64,000 nucleotides of DNA from Haloferax mucosum ATCC BAA-1512 (GCF_000337815.1 NZ_AOLN01000004.1:221253-285252); one strand, 5' to 3'. Shown: positions 49,929 to 60,604, counted from the first letter of the stretch. The notes: generated by a model not told the origin, from the letters alone. A program made the numbers and translations.

Positions 49929-52067
49929 TTAACTGGGCTCGCCTTCTGGTAGGCGCGGGATACGAACCTCGACGACCGTCCCCCGTGGGTCGTTCTCTCG
50001 AACGTCGATGGTCCCGCCGCTGTTGTCGATTGTCCACCGAACGAGCCAGAGTCCGAGTCCGAGACCGTGTTCGAGCGGGCTCTCTTCGCCTTGCAGGATG
50101 ATGTCTCGTTCCATCTCGGAGAGTCCCGGGCCGTCGTCTTCGACGAGCACTGAGACCGTCGATTCGTGTTGCTCGACGGTGATTTTGACGGTGGGCTCGG
50201 CGTGGTCTGCGTGCTGGACCGCGTTTTGAACGAGTTCGTTTATCGCCAGTTCGAACGATTCGTGAACTACACCCCACGCTGGTCCGTCTTGGGTCACCTC
50301 GAACGTCGCGTTCGGGAACTGGAGTCTCGCCTCGTCGACGACCCGAGCGACACGGTCAGTGACGTTACTGGAGGTCGCGTGTGCATTGTCGGGATGAATC
50401 GAGGATTTAAATCGGCGAGCGCTCTCACTGAGGTCAGCGAGAGATTCGGCTGCCGAACGTATTCCGCGTGCGTGCGTCTGGACCTCTTCGTCCGGTTGCT
50501 CCTCGAGAGAGCTGCTGTGAGCCAAGACGAGATTGAGCTTGTTCCGAATGTTGTGCCGAAGCACGCGGTCCATCACCGACAGCCGGCGTTGATGTTCTCT
50601 GAGGTTGGTCACGTCGCGAGCGACACCGACCGTACTGAAGGTTCCCCCCTCCGCCCCATCACTGTTCAGGGTGATGTTTACTTCGTACTCCCTGGTGCCT
50701 TCGGGAGTCGAGAGGGTCAGACCGAGTGGTGGCGGGTCGGGACCGTCGCTGACGAGTTGCATGATGTGTTCCAGACTCGCTTCAACCTCGGATGGCTCCA
50801 GTAAGTCGGCGATATTGCTCCCGACGAGTTCCGCTTTCGACCGTCCCGTCGCCTCCGCGAGCGCCTCGTTTACCAGCGTGAACTCCCCCATCCCGTCTAA
50901 GACGTATATCGGGTCGGTCGCCGTCTCAACGATTCGCTTGTACTGTTCGAGTTCCTGCTCGCGTTCCTTCTGCTCGGTGATATCGACACCAACACCGATG
51001 AGGCGAGTGGGGTTCCCGTCTGCGTCGGTGAGGACCTTTCCACGGGTGGTAATCCAGCGCTCGACGCCGTCGTCCCGAACGATTCGATAGTCGAGGTTAA
51101 ACGGCTCGTCTTCTTCGATTGTACGGCCGATAGCCGCTTCGAGGGCTGGTAAATCGTCGTCGTGGACGCGCCGAGCGAACGCTTCGTACGTTCCTTCGAA
51201 TGACCCTTCCGGAATCCCGAAGAGCTGTTCGGCGGACGAGTGCCAGTTGAGCTGGTCCGTCTCTATCTCCCACTCCCAGATTCCCGCCTGGGATGCTTTG
51301 AGCGCGAGCGACCGGCTTTCGTCGGTTCGTTCCAGCGCGTGCTCCGCTTCGACTCGTCCCGTCACGTCGTGGGTGTTGATGACGACAGCACGGTCCGGCC
51401 CGTCTTCCATCGGAGTCACACGCGACTCGACCCATCGAACCGCTCCATCACCGTGTCGGAGTCGGTAGACGACTCGCTCCGGCGAACCATCGCTCGTCGA
51501 TCCGCTATCGAGAAGCACAGAAACAGCATCTTCACGGTCCAGTGGGTGAATATAGTCCGAAAGGGGTGTGCCGACGACTTCGTCTGCTTCGTAGCCGAAG
51601 ACGCGCCGAACCGCAGGGCTGACGTACTCGACGATGCCCTCGCTGTCGACGACGGTGATGACGTCCGATGAGTGCTCGACAATCGTTTGGAACTCTCTCT
51701 GCCGGCGTTTCTGTTCGGTGACGTCCCTCGACGTGCCAATGAGTCGCGTCTCACCAGTGTCTGGGTCCGAATACGCACTGCCGCGCGTCGATATCACTCG
51801 AACGGAACCGTTTCGGAGGATACGAAAATCCAAATCGAACGACGACTCAGCCTCCAAAATCGATTCGACCGATTCGACGACCGATTCGCGGTCCTCGGGA
51901 TGAATACACGCCAAGAAATCGGTAAACGAGGAGATATCTCGACCGAGGAGATTCATCGACGACGGGATGACAGTCGTCGTATTCGACGCTGGGTCCCACT
52001 CCCAGAGTATCGCCCTAGACTTCTCTAAGGCGAGTTCCAATCGAACGTCGTCGATTGTCTGGTTCAT
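49929..52067 (-). CDS. Multi-PAS sensor histidine kinase
   Basis: The 712-residue cytoplasmic kinase has no membrane segment. Four PAS/PAC modules lie at about residues 12-118, 122-243, 250-372 and 375-492, each PAC ending in a DVTEQK-, DVTGR-, DITEQK- or DVTNLR-type motif. The phospho-acceptor region is VMDRVLRHNIRNKLNLVLAHSS. The HATPase domain has an N-box INELVQNAVQHAD, G1 VEDDGPGLSEME and G2 HGLGLGLWLVRW. The LRHNIRNKLN H-box is typical of haloarchaeal kinases. No response regulator or HalX gene is adjacent, so its partner and signal are unknown; PAS domains may sense redox or small ligands. Confidence 0.92.
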   Translation of the reverse strand: MNQTIDDVRLELALEKSRAILWEWDPASNTTTVIPSSMNLLGRDISSFTDFLACIHPEDRESVVESVESILEAESSFDLDFRILRNGSVRVISTRGSAYSDPDTGETRLIGTSRDVTEQKRRQREFQTIVEHSSDVITVVDSEGIVEYVSPAVRRVFGYEADEVVGTPLSDYIHPLDREDAVSVLLDSGSTSDGSPERVVYRLRHGDGAVRWVESRVTPMEDGPDRAVVINTHDVTGRVEAEHALERTDESRSLALKASQAGIWEWEIETDQLNWHSSAEQLFGIPEGSFEGTYEAFARRVHDDDLPALEAAIGRTIEEDEPFNLDYRIVRDDGVERWITTRGKVLTDADGNPTRLIGVGVDITEQKEREQELEQYKRIVETATDPIYVLDGMGEFTLVNEALAEATGRSKAELVGSNIADLLEPSEVEASLEHIMQLVSDGPDPPPLGLTLSTPEGTREYEVNITLNSDGAEGGTFSTVGVARDVTNLREHQRRLSVMDRVLRHNIRNKLNLVLAHSSSLEEQPDEEVQTHARGIRSAAESLADLSESARRFKSSIHPDNAHATSSNVTDRVARVVDEARLQFPNATFEVTQDGPAWGVVHESFELAINELVQNAVQHADHAEPTVKITVEQHESTVSVLVEDDGPGLSEMERDIILQGEESPLEHGLGLGLWLVRWTIDNSGGTIDVRENDPRGTVVEVRIPRLPEGEPS

Positions 52068-52242
52068 AATTGTTCTCTAGCACTCGAACCGTATTAGAAC
52101 CCTGACAATTATTAATTCGAGAAACTGTTCTGGACGGTACCGAGTATCCGTCGGAGACAATAAAGGAACTCTCACCTGTGGAAACCAGATTGAAACAAAA
52201 AAGAGAGAAGCCGTGCCAGTGGGGTGCCTCTGAGTGCCCGGA

Positions 52243-53820
52243 TTAGTCCAGTGCTTCGTTCACAGCCGCGCGAATCGCGCCGAATCGCACGAGGTCGCCC
52301 GCGGTCTCTAACTCGTCGTCGAGTTGTCTGTCTTCTTCCAGTGGTGGGACGACAGACCGAACCGAGTCGCGGACGGACGCGGTGCCGGTGCCGAGTTCGA
52401 GGCCGTCGTCGAGGAACTCCGCGGCCTGCGAGGCACAGAGGAGTTCGACACCGACGATAGTCGAGACGTTCTCGATGACCGTCTGCGCGTGGAGCGCGCT
52501 CTGGCCGCTCATGCTCACGTGGTCTTCCTGTCCGCCGCTGACCGGTGTCGAGTCGATGGACGGTCGTCCGAGCGACCGACACTCGTTGAGGAGCGCGGCG
52601 GCAGTGTACTGCGCAATCATGTACCCAGAGCGGAGTCCACTGCGTTCCGTCAAGAAAGCAGGGAGGTAAGACTCCTGTACCTCGGGGTTGAGCATGCGGT
52701 CGGTCCGGCGCTCGGAGATGGCGGCGAGTTCGGTCAGCGCGCCCGCGGCGTAGTCAAGGCGAAGCGCCAGCGGTTCGCCGTGGAAGTTACCCGCCGAGAC
52801 GACGGCGGCAACGTCGGTTCCGGGGGCGCGTTCGTCGACATCGCCCGCCGGGAAGACGAGCGGGTTGTCCGTCACGCTGTTGAGTTCGACTTCGACTGCC
52901 TCCCGAAGGTGGGACACGGCGTCTCGGACCGCGCCGTGGACCTGCGGAAGACACCGAATCGAGTAGGCGTCCTGTACGCGCTCGCAGTCCTTGTGGGATT
53001 CGAGAACCGTCGAGCCGGCGGTCAGGTGACGAATCGTTTCAGCGCTCTGTTTTTGCCCGGGATGGGGGCGAATCTCGTGGATCGCCGGGTCGCAGTTCGC
53101 CGTCGTACCCATCGTAACCTCGGTCGTGAGCGCGCCCGCGGCGTCCGCCGCCTCGATAGTGCGCTCGGCATCGACGACGAACAGCGACGCGAGACCGACG
53201 GTGAGTTGCGTCCCGTTGATGAGCGCGAGACCTTCCTTCGAAGCGAGCGTGACTGGGTTCAGCCCGGCGGCGTCCAGCGCGTCGGCACCGTCGAGTCGGT
53301 CGCCATCGACGTGGGCTTCGCCCTCGCCGATGAGGACGAGCGCCATGTGCGCGAGAGGGGCAAGGTCGCCGCTCGCACCGAGGCTTCCGCGAGACCGAAC
53401 GACGGGGTGGACGCCCTCGTTGAGCATCGAGACGAGCAGTTCGACCACAGACGGGCGAATTCCAGAAAAGCCTTTTGCGAGCGTGTTCGCGCGGGTGACC
53501 ATCATCGCACGGACTTCGGACCGAGAGAGTTCCCGGCCCGCGCCGGCGGCGTGGCTCCGGACGAGGTTCGTCTGGAGGCGTTCGATATCCTCGCGGTCAA
53601 TGTGCGTCTCGACGAGGTGGCCGAATCCGGTGTTGACGCCGTAAACCGGGTCGCCGGATTCGAGGACGGATTCGACTCGTTCACGTGAGTCTTGCATCTT
53701 CTCCCACGCCTCGTCGGGGAGTTCGACGGGTGCGTCGTGTCGGGCGACCGCGACGACGTCTTCGGGCGTCAGCGACTCGCCGTCGACGACGACAGTTTCG
53801 GGGAGGGCGGCCTCACTCAT
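52243..53820 (-). CDS. hutH: Histidine ammonia-lyase
   Basis: HutH deaminates L-histidine to urocanate. The MIO cofactor triad Ala-Ser-Gly is seen in RGSLGASGDLAPLAHMALVLIGEGEA (near residue 144), with YGVNTGFGHLVETHI at the start (residues 59-73) and the QDHVSMSG-type segment GGQEDHVSMSGQSALHAQ. The 525-residue length is normal. It is the last gene of hutUGIH; its start overlaps the hutI stop by eight bases. Confidence 0.96.
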   Translation of the reverse strand: MSEAALPETVVVDGESLTPEDVVAVARHDAPVELPDEAWEKMQDSRERVESVLESGDPVYGVNTGFGHLVETHIDREDIERLQTNLVRSHAAGAGRELSRSEVRAMMVTRANTLAKGFSGIRPSVVELLVSMLNEGVHPVVRSRGSLGASGDLAPLAHMALVLIGEGEAHVDGDRLDGADALDAAGLNPVTLASKEGLALINGTQLTVGLASLFVVDAERTIEAADAAGALTTEVTMGTTANCDPAIHEIRPHPGQKQSAETIRHLTAGSTVLESHKDCERVQDAYSIRCLPQVHGAVRDAVSHLREAVEVELNSVTDNPLVFPAGDVDERAPGTDVAAVVSAGNFHGEPLALRLDYAAGALTELAAISERRTDRMLNPEVQESYLPAFLTERSGLRSGYMIAQYTAAALLNECRSLGRPSIDSTPVSGGQEDHVSMSGQSALHAQTVIENVSTIVGVELLCASQAAEFLDDGLELGTGTASVRDSVRSVVPPLEEDRQLDDELETAGDLVRFGAIRAAVNEALD

Positions 53821-55051
53821 GGACGACCACCCCCGATTTCAGCACGGTCGAGACGGGGTTCGTGTCGAACCGATACGAGAGGTGTCTCGCAGACGGGATG
53901 TCGAGGACGACGGCGTCGGCCCGGCTTCCGGACCGAAGCGTGCCCGTGCCGTCGTCTCTGTCGAGCGCGTTGGCGGCGGCGCTCGTGATGCCGCGGATAG
54001 CCTCTTGCGGCGTCATTCGCATGCCGACACTGCCGAGTGTCGCAACGAATCCCATGCTCCGAGCGAAGCAGTTCGGATTGAAGTCGGTAGCGAGTGCGAC
54101 TTCGTGGCCCGCGTCGAGGAAGGAGCGCGCGTCGGCGTATTCGGCTCCGAGACCGAACGCGGTGCCGGGGAGAACGACCGGCGTCACGTCGGCACCGACC
54201 AACGTCTCGCGGCCGTCGTCGTCTGTTTGCAGGAGGTGGTCCGCGCTCGCCGCGCCGACGTCGGCGGCGACATCGGTCCCACCGATTGCGGCGAACTCGT
54301 CGGCGTGAATCTTCGGCGTGAGACCGTATTCGCGGCCTGCTTCGAGGATACGGCGCGACTGTTCGGCGGTGAAGACCCCGCGTTCGCAGAACACGTCGCA
54401 GAACTCGGCGATGCCCTGCTCGGCGACTGCCGGCAGTTGCTCGGAAACGACCGCCTCCGTGTACTCCTCGGTATCCATCCCACGCGGAACGGCGTGCGCA
54501 CCCATGAAAGTCGGAATCACGTCTACCGGGTGGCCGTCGCCGGCAGTTTCGATGGCGTCGAGCATGCGGAGTTCGGTCTCCGTGTCGAGTCCGTAGCCGG
54601 TCTTCACCTCGACCGTCGTCGTTCCGTGTTCGAGCATCACGTCGAGGTGCGCGGCGAGATTGGCCGCCAGTTCCTCGGTGGACGCCTCGCGGACCGCGTC
54701 GACGGTGCGGAGGATGCCGCCGCCGTCGGCGAGGATTTCCTCGTAGGTCGTCCCGCGGAGTTTCGCCACGAACTCGTCGGAGCGGTCGCCGGCGAAGACC
54801 GCGTGCGTGTGCGGGTCAACGAAGCCGGGAAGAACTGTCTTCCCGGTCGCGTCGATAGCTGTCGCCGCGTCTTCGACCGGGTAGTCGGAGAGCACTTCGT
54901 CGGCCGGGCCGACAGCGACGACTTCGCCGTCGAGTGCGGCGAACGCGGCATCCTCACGGATTACGACACCGGTCTCGTCGTCGGGACCGACGACCAGTTC
55001 TTCGGCTCCGTAGACGACAGTCAGGTCAGAATCTGTGGTTGGCTCAGTCAT
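53813..55051 (-). CDS. hutI: Imidazolonepropionase
   Basis: HutI hydrolyses 4-imidazolone-5-propanoate to N-formimino-L-glutamate. It is an amidohydrolase fold with the metal HxH in [17 protein letters not shown] (near residues 77-81), [52 protein letters not shown] and [18 protein letters not shown]. The 412-residue length fits. It overlaps hutH (eight bases) and hutG (eight bases). Confidence 0.96.
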   Translation of the reverse strand: MTEPTTDSDLTVVYGAEELVVGPDDETGVVIREDAAFAALDGEVVAVGPADEVLSDYPVEDAATAIDATGKTVLPGFVDPHTHAVFAGDRSDEFVAKLRGTTYEEILADGGGILRTVDAVREASTEELAANLAAHLDVMLEHGTTTVEVKTGYGLDTETELRMLDAIETAGDGHPVDVIPTFMGAHAVPRGMDTEEYTEAVVSEQLPAVAEQGIAEFCDVFCERGVFTAEQSRRILEAGREYGLTPKIHADEFAAIGGTDVAADVGAASADHLLQTDDDGRETLVGADVTPVVLPGTAFGLGAEYADARSFLDAGHEVALATDFNPNCFARSMGFVATLGSVGMRMTPQEAIRGITSAAANALDRDDGTGTLRSGSRADAVVLDIPSARHLSYRFDTNPVSTVLKSGVVVHE

Positions 55052-55973
55052 GAGACATCACCCCGGACAGGAAGTGGGCGACCGCGCGCGCGGCGGCGCG
55101 AGCGGTCTGGTCGCCGTCGTCGAGCGGGGGTGCACACTCGACGACTTCGAAGCCGACGACGCGCGAATCGGACGCGACGCGGCGAAGCATCGAAAATAGT
55201 TCGCGGGTGGTGACTCCACCGGGCGTCGGTGCGCTCACGCCCGGCGCGGCCGTTGCGTCCAGTACGTCTACGTCGAGACTGACGAAGACGTGGTCGCACG
55301 ACGAAAGCGCGTCGAGCGCGAAATCGGCCGTTTCAGTCGCGCCGCGGCCGACCTCGTCCGCAGTCAGGATGGTTCCGCCCGACTCGTGTAGGAAGTCGGC
55401 GTAGGTCGTCGAGGTCTCGAAGTGTCGCGCGCCGACGACGGCGAGCGTGTCGAGTCCAGCGTCGAACAGTTGGCGGTACGGCGTCCCGCTGGATGGGCCG
55501 CCCTGCGGTTCGCGGCAGTCGAGGTGGGCGTCGAAGCTGATGACACCGATGGACGCGTCGCGGTCGAGAAGCGGGCTGACGTTAGCGACGGTCAACGAGT
55601 TGTCGCCGCCGAGAAAGACGGGGAGCGCCCCGCGCTCGTAGACGTGTGCGGTCTCGTCGGCGACGGCGGACTGAACCGCCGCCACGCCGCCTTTGAGTTC
55701 GTCTATCGGGAGGTCGCCGAGGTCGCCGACACCTGAGACGGGACCATCGTCGAAGTGGTTCGATTTCGAGGCGGCAAGTTCGCGGCGAATCGCGGCGGGA
55801 CCGTCGCGGGCACCGCGACGGCCGATGACGGCACCGTCGTACGGTTCACCGACGAGGACGGCGTCGAAATCGCTCGCGTTCTCGATGGTCGTCTCGCTGA
55901 CGATGTGGCCGAACTGCTCGTCGTTCGGGTCGGAAGAGGTTCCGTCCCAGTGTGGCGGGTCGCGGAATTTCAT
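55044..55973 (-). CDS. hutG: Formimidoylglutamase, arginase family
   Basis: HutG hydrolyses N-formimino-L-glutamate to glutamate and formamide. It is a ureohydrolase fold with manganese motifs [11 protein letters not shown] (Asp-Ala-His-Xaa-Asp) and [14 protein letters not shown] (Asp-Val-Asp). The first motif, usually GGDHS, reads GGDNS, so an Asn replaces the usual His ligand. The 309-residue length is typical. It overlaps hutU by four bases (ATGA) and hutI by eight. Confidence 0.94.
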   Translation of the reverse strand: MKFRDPPHWDGTSSDPNDEQFGHIVSETTIENASDFDAVLVGEPYDGAVIGRRGARDGPAAIRRELAASKSNHFDDGPVSGVGDLGDLPIDELKGGVAAVQSAVADETAHVYERGALPVFLGGDNSLTVANVSPLLDRDASIGVISFDAHLDCREPQGGPSSGTPYRQLFDAGLDTLAVVGARHFETSTTYADFLHESGGTILTADEVGRGATETADFALDALSSCDHVFVSLDVDVLDATAAPGVSAPTPGGVTTRELFSMLRRVASDSRVVGFEVVECAPPLDDGDQTARAAARAVAHFLSGVMSHD

Positions 55974-57727
55974 TCGTCGCCTCGTTCCGCGCGGTGGTGT
56001 TGCATCGGGATATGGACGTTGGACTGTTCCGCCTCGTCGAGTGCGTCCTCGTACCCGGCGTCGGCGTGCCGGATAACGCCCATTCCGGGGTCGGTGGTGA
56101 ACACTGCGCGGGCCTTCTTGGCCGCGAGGTCGGAGCCGTCGAGGACGACGTGGTTGTTGGTGTGCAGGGAGTTGCCGATACCGACGCCGCCGCCGTCGTG
56201 GACGCTCACGATGTCCGCGCCCGACGCGGTGTTGAGAAGCGCGTTCAGAATCGGCCAGTCGGCGACGGCGTCGGTGCCGTCACGCATGGCCTCGGTTTCG
56301 CGGTTCGGGCTTGCGACGGACCCGGCGTCGAGGTGGTCGCGCGTGACGACGACCGGAGCCGACACCTCGCCGGACGCGACGAGTTCGTTAATCTTCAGCG
56401 CGAAGCGGGCGCGCTCGGTGATACCCTCGTCGTCGGTCTCGTAGCCGAGCCAGCAGACGCGGGAGGGAAGCCCCTGGAAGGACACCTGCTCTTGTGCGAG
56501 GTCGATCCAGCGCATGAGCGACTCGTTTTCCGGGAAGAGGTCGCGGATGGCTTCGTCGGTGCGGTAGATGTCCTCGGGGTCGCCCGAAAGAGCGGCCCAG
56601 CGGAAGGGACCACGCCCGCGGCAGAACATCGGCCGGATGTAGGCCGGAACGAACCCGGGGAAGTCGAAGGCGTTCTCCATGCCGCGGTGGTTCTTCACCT
56701 GCCCGCGGATGTTGTTGCCGTACTCGAAGGCGATTGCGCCCTCGTCTTGCAGGTCGAGGATGGCCTGCACGTGGCGCTCCATCGTGTCGAGGCTCTCTTC
56801 GACGTATTTCTCGGGGTCGTCCTCGCGGAGTTCGTCTGCCTCGGCGGCGGTGTAACCGCTCGGGTAGTAACCTTCGAGTTCGTCGTGGGCGCTCGTCTGG
56901 TCGGTGACGATGTCCGGAATCTCGTCGCGTTCGAGGAGTGCTTCGAGCATGTCGGCGACGTTCATCTCGACGCCGACGCTGTAGGGTTCTCCCGCTTCGA
57001 GGGCTTCTTTCGCGTTCGCCAGCGCCTCGTCCAGCGAGTCGGCGTAGTCCATCAGGTAGTCGGTCTCGACGCGGCGCTCGATGCGGTCGGGTTGGACTTC
57101 GGCCGCGATACAGACGCCGTGGTTCATCGTGACCGCGAGGGGTTGCGCGCCGCTCATACCGCCGAGACCGCCAGTGACGACGAGTTTGCCGGCCAAGTCG
57201 CTGTCGTAGTGTTGGCGGGCGAGTTCAGCGAGAGTCTCGTAAGTCCCCTGAATGATGCCCTGCGTGCCGATGTAGGCCCACGACCCGGCGGTCATCTGGC
57301 CGTACATAATCTTGCCCTCGGCTTCCAGTTCGTGGAAGTGTTCCCAATCGTCCCAGTGGCCGACGAGGTTCGAGTTGGCGATGAGGACGCGCGGGGCGCG
57401 CTCGTGGGTGGTGAACTTCCCGACGGGCTTGCCCGACTGGACGAGAAGCGTCTCGTCGTCGTCGAGATTCCGCAGTTCGTCGAGGATGGCGTCGTAGGCG
57501 TCCCACGACCGGGCCGCACGACCGGTCCCGCCGTAGACGACGAGGTCTTCGGGACGCTCTGCGACCTCGGGGTCGAGGTTGTTGTTGAGCATCCGGAAAG
57601 CGGCCTCCTGTCGCCACGACTGACACTCCGTCAGGTCGGTTCCCGTAGGCGCGCCCTGATACTCCTGCCACTGTTCGCTCGGTTTCCCGAACCGGTCTTC
57701 TTTCGACCGCGGTTGTTGCTCGTGCAT
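55970..57727 (-). CDS. hutU: Urocanate hydratase
   Basis: HutU adds water to urocanate to give 4-imidazolone-5-propanoate, using tightly bound NAD. Visible are the NAD loop [22 protein letters not shown], the urocanase signature around [25 protein letters not shown] with the active Cys, and [22 protein letters not shown]. At 585 residues it is the normal length (about 555) plus an acidic N-terminus. ATG at 57727 ([14 protein letters not shown]) is chosen; further upstream codons cross the divergent promoter. It is the first gene of the hut operon. Confidence 0.96.
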   Translation of the reverse strand: MHEQQPRSKEDRFGKPSEQWQEYQGAPTGTDLTECQSWRQEAAFRMLNNNLDPEVAERPEDLVVYGGTGRAARSWDAYDAILDELRNLDDDETLLVQSGKPVGKFTTHERAPRVLIANSNLVGHWDDWEHFHELEAEGKIMYGQMTAGSWAYIGTQGIIQGTYETLAELARQHYDSDLAGKLVVTGGLGGMSGAQPLAVTMNHGVCIAAEVQPDRIERRVETDYLMDYADSLDEALANAKEALEAGEPYSVGVEMNVADMLEALLERDEIPDIVTDQTSAHDELEGYYPSGYTAAEADELREDDPEKYVEESLDTMERHVQAILDLQDEGAIAFEYGNNIRGQVKNHRGMENAFDFPGFVPAYIRPMFCRGRGPFRWAALSGDPEDIYRTDEAIRDLFPENESLMRWIDLAQEQVSFQGLPSRVCWLGYETDDEGITERARFALKINELVASGEVSAPVVVTRDHLDAGSVASPNRETEAMRDGTDAVADWPILNALLNTASGADIVSVHDGGGVGIGNSLHTNNHVVLDGSDLAAKKARAVFTTDPGMGVIRHADAGYEDALDEAEQSNVHIPMQHHRAERGDE

Positions 57728-57757
57728 ACCACAGTCTTGGTTCGCAAAGCCGGTAGC

Positions 57758-57764
57758 AATATAA
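57758..57764 (-). promoter_or_regulatory. TATA element of the hut operon
   Basis: TTATATT on the minus strand lies about 34 bases upstream of the hutU ATG, giving a leader of only a few bases. It is paired with the rightward TATA at 57783 in an 84-base divergent gap that also contains two similar ATAACCAC and ATAACCAA words. Confidence 0.5.
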
Positions 57765-57782
57765 CCACCATACGGAGATTGG

Positions 57783-57790
57783 TTTATATA
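57783..57790 (+). promoter_or_regulatory. TATA element of the hut-linked regulator
   Basis: TTTATATA is centred about 26 bases from the ATG at 57812, as in leaderless haloarchaeal promoters. Confidence 0.7.
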
Positions 57791-57811
57791 CTGCGTCGAT
57801 AACCAACTACC

Positions 57812-58462
57812 ATGTACGAAGCGAGCCTTCGCATCCGGGACGATAGTCCGTACGCGGCGGCCACGGCGGGCAACGCCGCGAGTATCGAGTTGTGGTGTAA
57901 CGAGCACTGCGACATGCTTCACGTGAGTCACGAGGTCGGTGCCGACGTGCTGGCACGGGTCCGCGATACCGTCGGCGTCGAGACGTCGGTCGAGCGCGAC
58001 GACGAACTCGTCGTCGTCACCGCCGACTGCCTCCGACACCACGAGATAGACGACATCGAAGGCTACCTACAGAAACACGGGCTACTGCTCTTGCCGCCGC
58101 TTCGATACCGGGACGGCGCGAAGGTGTGTCGCCTGCTCGCGGTCTCCGCGGATGCGCTGACGGCGTGTTTCCGCGACCTCATCGACAGTGGGTTCGACGT
58201 GAGCGTCGAGTCCAAACGAGAGACGTCGTTCGCCAGCGGGGACGGCCCGCTTTTGGCTCCGGTCGATGCGATGCCGGCGCTCACCGGTCGCCAGCGCGAG
58301 GCGCTTCGACTGGCGTACGAACACGGCTACTACGAACTGCCCCGCGAGACGGGAACCGAAGCGATTGCGACACAGATGGGCATCTCGCGGCGAACGGCGG
58401 AAGAACACCTCCGACGGGCGGAGCGGAAAGTGATGAAGTCGGTTATTCGGTACGTGCTGTGA
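57812..58462 (+). CDS. HTH-bat-type transcriptional regulator, divergent from the hut operon
   Basis: The 216-residue protein has a Bat-type N-terminal domain ([20 protein letters not shown] ... [14 protein letters not shown]) and a C-terminal HTH_10 ([52 protein letters not shown], about residues 153-205). Its place, divergent from hutU with an 84-base shared promoter, makes it the probable regulator of histidine utilisation; this is inferred from position. It is the same family as the regulator next to paaA. Confidence 0.9.
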   Translation: MYEASLRIRDDSPYAAATAGNAASIELWCNEHCDMLHVSHEVGADVLARVRDTVGVETSVERDDELVVVTADCLRHHEIDDIEGYLQKHGLLLLPPLRYRDGAKVCRLLAVSADALTACFRDLIDSGFDVSVESKRETSFASGDGPLLAPVDAMPALTGRQREALRLAYEHGYYELPRETGTEAIATQMGISRRTAEEHLRRAERKVMKSVIRYVL

Positions 58463-58690
58463 GGAGGTTCTCGGAGGTGGCTTCCTCAGCTCGCACTGAA
58501 CATTGCGACGATGTGGTTCGTCACCAACATCGACCCACAGTTGCCATCACCGTCACTGAGAATATGGAATGACAGGAAGACGTGAGAGCATAAGTTAGTC
58601 TATATTATCACATATATCATATTATATCCAAGTAGCCAGCAAGAAATGACATATAAAACACAATGAGGGCGGGGGTCCCGGGTGTACGTA

Positions 58691-59596
58691 ATGTCCGAAA
58701 AGAGTTCCAAGATTGTCGAGAGCGTCTCGCGGCGAAGCGCAGTCAAATCGATTGGTTCGACTCTCGGAGTCTCGGTCGTAAGTGGGCCTGCCGTCGCACG
58801 AGATGGCCGGCGAGAAGACGAGGAAGGTGAAGAGAAAAAAGAGGACGAAGAAAGGGGACGCGGCAAAGTGGCAAGTCCCTACATCACGGCACACCGCGGG
58901 TTCAGGGACGTCTTCCCGCAGAACACCGTCGCCGCCGTTGAGGGGGCATCGCGCCTCGGTGCGGACCGAATCGAAATCGACGTCGTAGCCACGAGCGACG
59001 GAGAAATCGTCGTCTTCCACGACGCGATGCTCGACGACCTCACGGACGAATCGGGGTTCGTCAGTCGGACACCCGCCGAAACGGTACGACAGGCCGAAGT
59101 CCTCGACTCCGGGGAAACCATTCCGACGCTCGCCGAAGTCCTCGATGCGACCCGTCCGAGCGTCACGGTGAATATCGAATTCAAGGAGTCCGGACCGCTT
59201 TCGTGGACGGAGTTCGCAGAGCGAGCACTCCGAACCGCGTCGCAGTATCCGGGAGAGTACTACGTCTCTTCGTTCGACCACGACGCCATCCGTGCGGCCC
59301 GGGCGGTGGATTCGAACGTCGGTGTCGCGCCGATTTTCGGCCGGGACACAGAGGAGAACCTGGAGGTGGCCCGTGAACTCGACGCGACGGCCGTCAACCC
59401 GTCTCTCGACGTGCTCGACCGCGACCTCGTCGAGACGGCGCACGCGGAAGGGCGCGAGGTAAACGTCTGGACAATCGACAGTTGGAGAGAGGCGAAAAAG
59501 CCACTCGAACTCGGCGTAGACGGACTCATCGCTGATTATCCAAATATGGAGACCTTCGGAACCAAGACACAGAATCGTCACCGGTCCGGTGAGTGA
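58691..59596 (+). CDS. Exported glycerophosphodiester phosphodiesterase
   Basis: The GDPD TIM-barrel enzyme (301 residues) would hydrolyse glycerophosphodiesters to sn-glycerol 3-phosphate and an alcohol. The motifs are TAHRGFRDVFPQNTVAAVEGA (His-Arg, then Glu/Asn site), DRIEIDVVATSDGEIVVFHDAMLD (Glu-x-Asp and catalytic His) and VNIEFKE. A twin-arginine type N-terminus (SRRSAVKSIGSTLGVSVVSGP) implies export, and a highly charged Glu/Lys linker (about 40-60) follows. ATG at 58691 is used, with a GTG at 58682 possible. It is monocistronic, with a very AT-rich upstream region. Confidence 0.9.
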   Translation: MSEKSSKIVESVSRRSAVKSIGSTLGVSVVSGPAVARDGRREDEEGEEKKEDEERGRGKVASPYITAHRGFRDVFPQNTVAAVEGASRLGADRIEIDVVATSDGEIVVFHDAMLDDLTDESGFVSRTPAETVRQAEVLDSGETIPTLAEVLDATRPSVTVNIEFKESGPLSWTEFAERALRTASQYPGEYYVSSFDHDAIRAARAVDSNVGVAPIFGRDTEENLEVARELDATAVNPSLDVLDRDLVETAHAEGREVNVWTIDSWREAKKPLELGVDGLIADYPNMETFGTKTQNRHRSGE

Positions 59597-59734
59597 TTTG
59601 AGGAGACGGAGAACGACAGCCAGCCGGAAGGCTCTGCAAACAAAGCGATGAAACCCGCCTCTGTGTTCACCGACTCACTCACCGCCTTCCTCTGATTTAC
59701 CCACCGACGTGCGCGTGTTGCCCGCCGACGTGCG

Positions 59735-59902
59735 TTACATCGCACCTGCGACGCCGCTCCCGATTGCGGCCCCGCAGTTTCCGCACGCGACGAGGTAGAA
59801 CCGCTTTGCGGCCGTGAAAAAGCCGCTCGTCGAATCCATATCGAGGAACTCGACGTCCGACGCGTCTTCGAACGTTTTCTCGCACTCGGGGCAGTGAACC
59901 AT
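59735..59902 (-). CDS. Zinc-ribbon micro-protein A (paralogue of the next)
   Basis: The 55-residue protein starts MVHCPECEKTFEDASDVEFLDMDS and ends ACGNCGAAIGSGVAGAM, with two CxxC pairs for one zinc. It is clearly homologous to the neighbouring gene at 59902-60087 and begins with overlapping TAATG, so the two are a tandem duplication translated together. Function unknown. Confidence 0.75.
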   Translation of the reverse strand: MVHCPECEKTFEDASDVEFLDMDSTSGFFTAAKRFYLVACGNCGAAIGSGVAGAM

Positions 59903-60087
59903 TAGACGGCACCTCCGTTAGGCTTCGCACCGGCGACACCGCTTCCGATTGTCGAACCACATTCGGCACAGGTGGTCGTGTAGAAGCGTTTCGACGCTCT
60001 GATGAAACCGGTTTTTGCATCCATTTCGACGAACTCGATGTCGTCTATCGTTTCGAGGGCCGTCTTGCAATCAGGGCAGTGGACCAT
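59902..60087 (-). CDS. Zinc-ribbon micro-protein B
   Basis: The 61-residue protein starts MVHCPDCKTALETIDDIEFVEMDA and contains TTCAECGSTIGSGVAGAKPNGG, with two CxxC pairs. The SKRFY/AKRFY and GSGVAGA segments are shared with its neighbour, which it overlaps by TAATG. It fits the class of haloarchaeal CxxC micro-proteins; the role is unknown. Confidence 0.8.
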   Translation of the reverse strand: MVHCPDCKTALETIDDIEFVEMDAKTGFIRASKRFYTTTCAECGSTIGSGVAGAKPNGGAV

Positions 60088-60453
60088 TCAAGCGATGAAT
60101 TTCAATGAGCCGACAAATAGTTTTGGGCTGGAAGTGGGTCGGACAGCACCCGAGTGGCAGACGATGATAGACCCGGTTGGGTGGAGAAACGACGACAGCC
60201 AGATAGTATCTGACAGACAGGTGAATCGGTTATTTAGGCGCTGTAATTGAAGTTTTTATCGCCTAGTCACCCACTATTTTTTAGTATTCTAACATACAGT
60301 TCCAGACCCAGAAGTATTTGACGTATCTAATCTAGACATTAGGTAGTAAGTACTTTATGATTTGAAGGATGATTTGAACTTGTTTACAATCGTATGATGG
60401 TAGCACATCCATTCCCTTACCAACAAAGAAAGGGAAGCAAACCACAATTCAAA

Positions 60454-60476
60454 GCGGTCCGGGTGGATCGGACCGC
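60454..60476. other. Perfect hairpin, eight-pair stem
   Basis: GCGGTCCG, loop GGTGGAT, CGGACCGC. It lies 145 bases upstream of the permease gene; it could be a structured leader or a terminator of an unseen transcript. Confidence 0.4.
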
Positions 60477-60604
60477 CAACGAAACCCGCTCCAGGGGTAG
60501 CCATCGGTTCGCATTCGCTACCGCTGGACGTGTGTCTGCAACCGGGGCAGTTCACCGTACGTCGCCCCGTCTGCAACGTGAGACAGATACTGTCAAAGGC
60601 GCCA

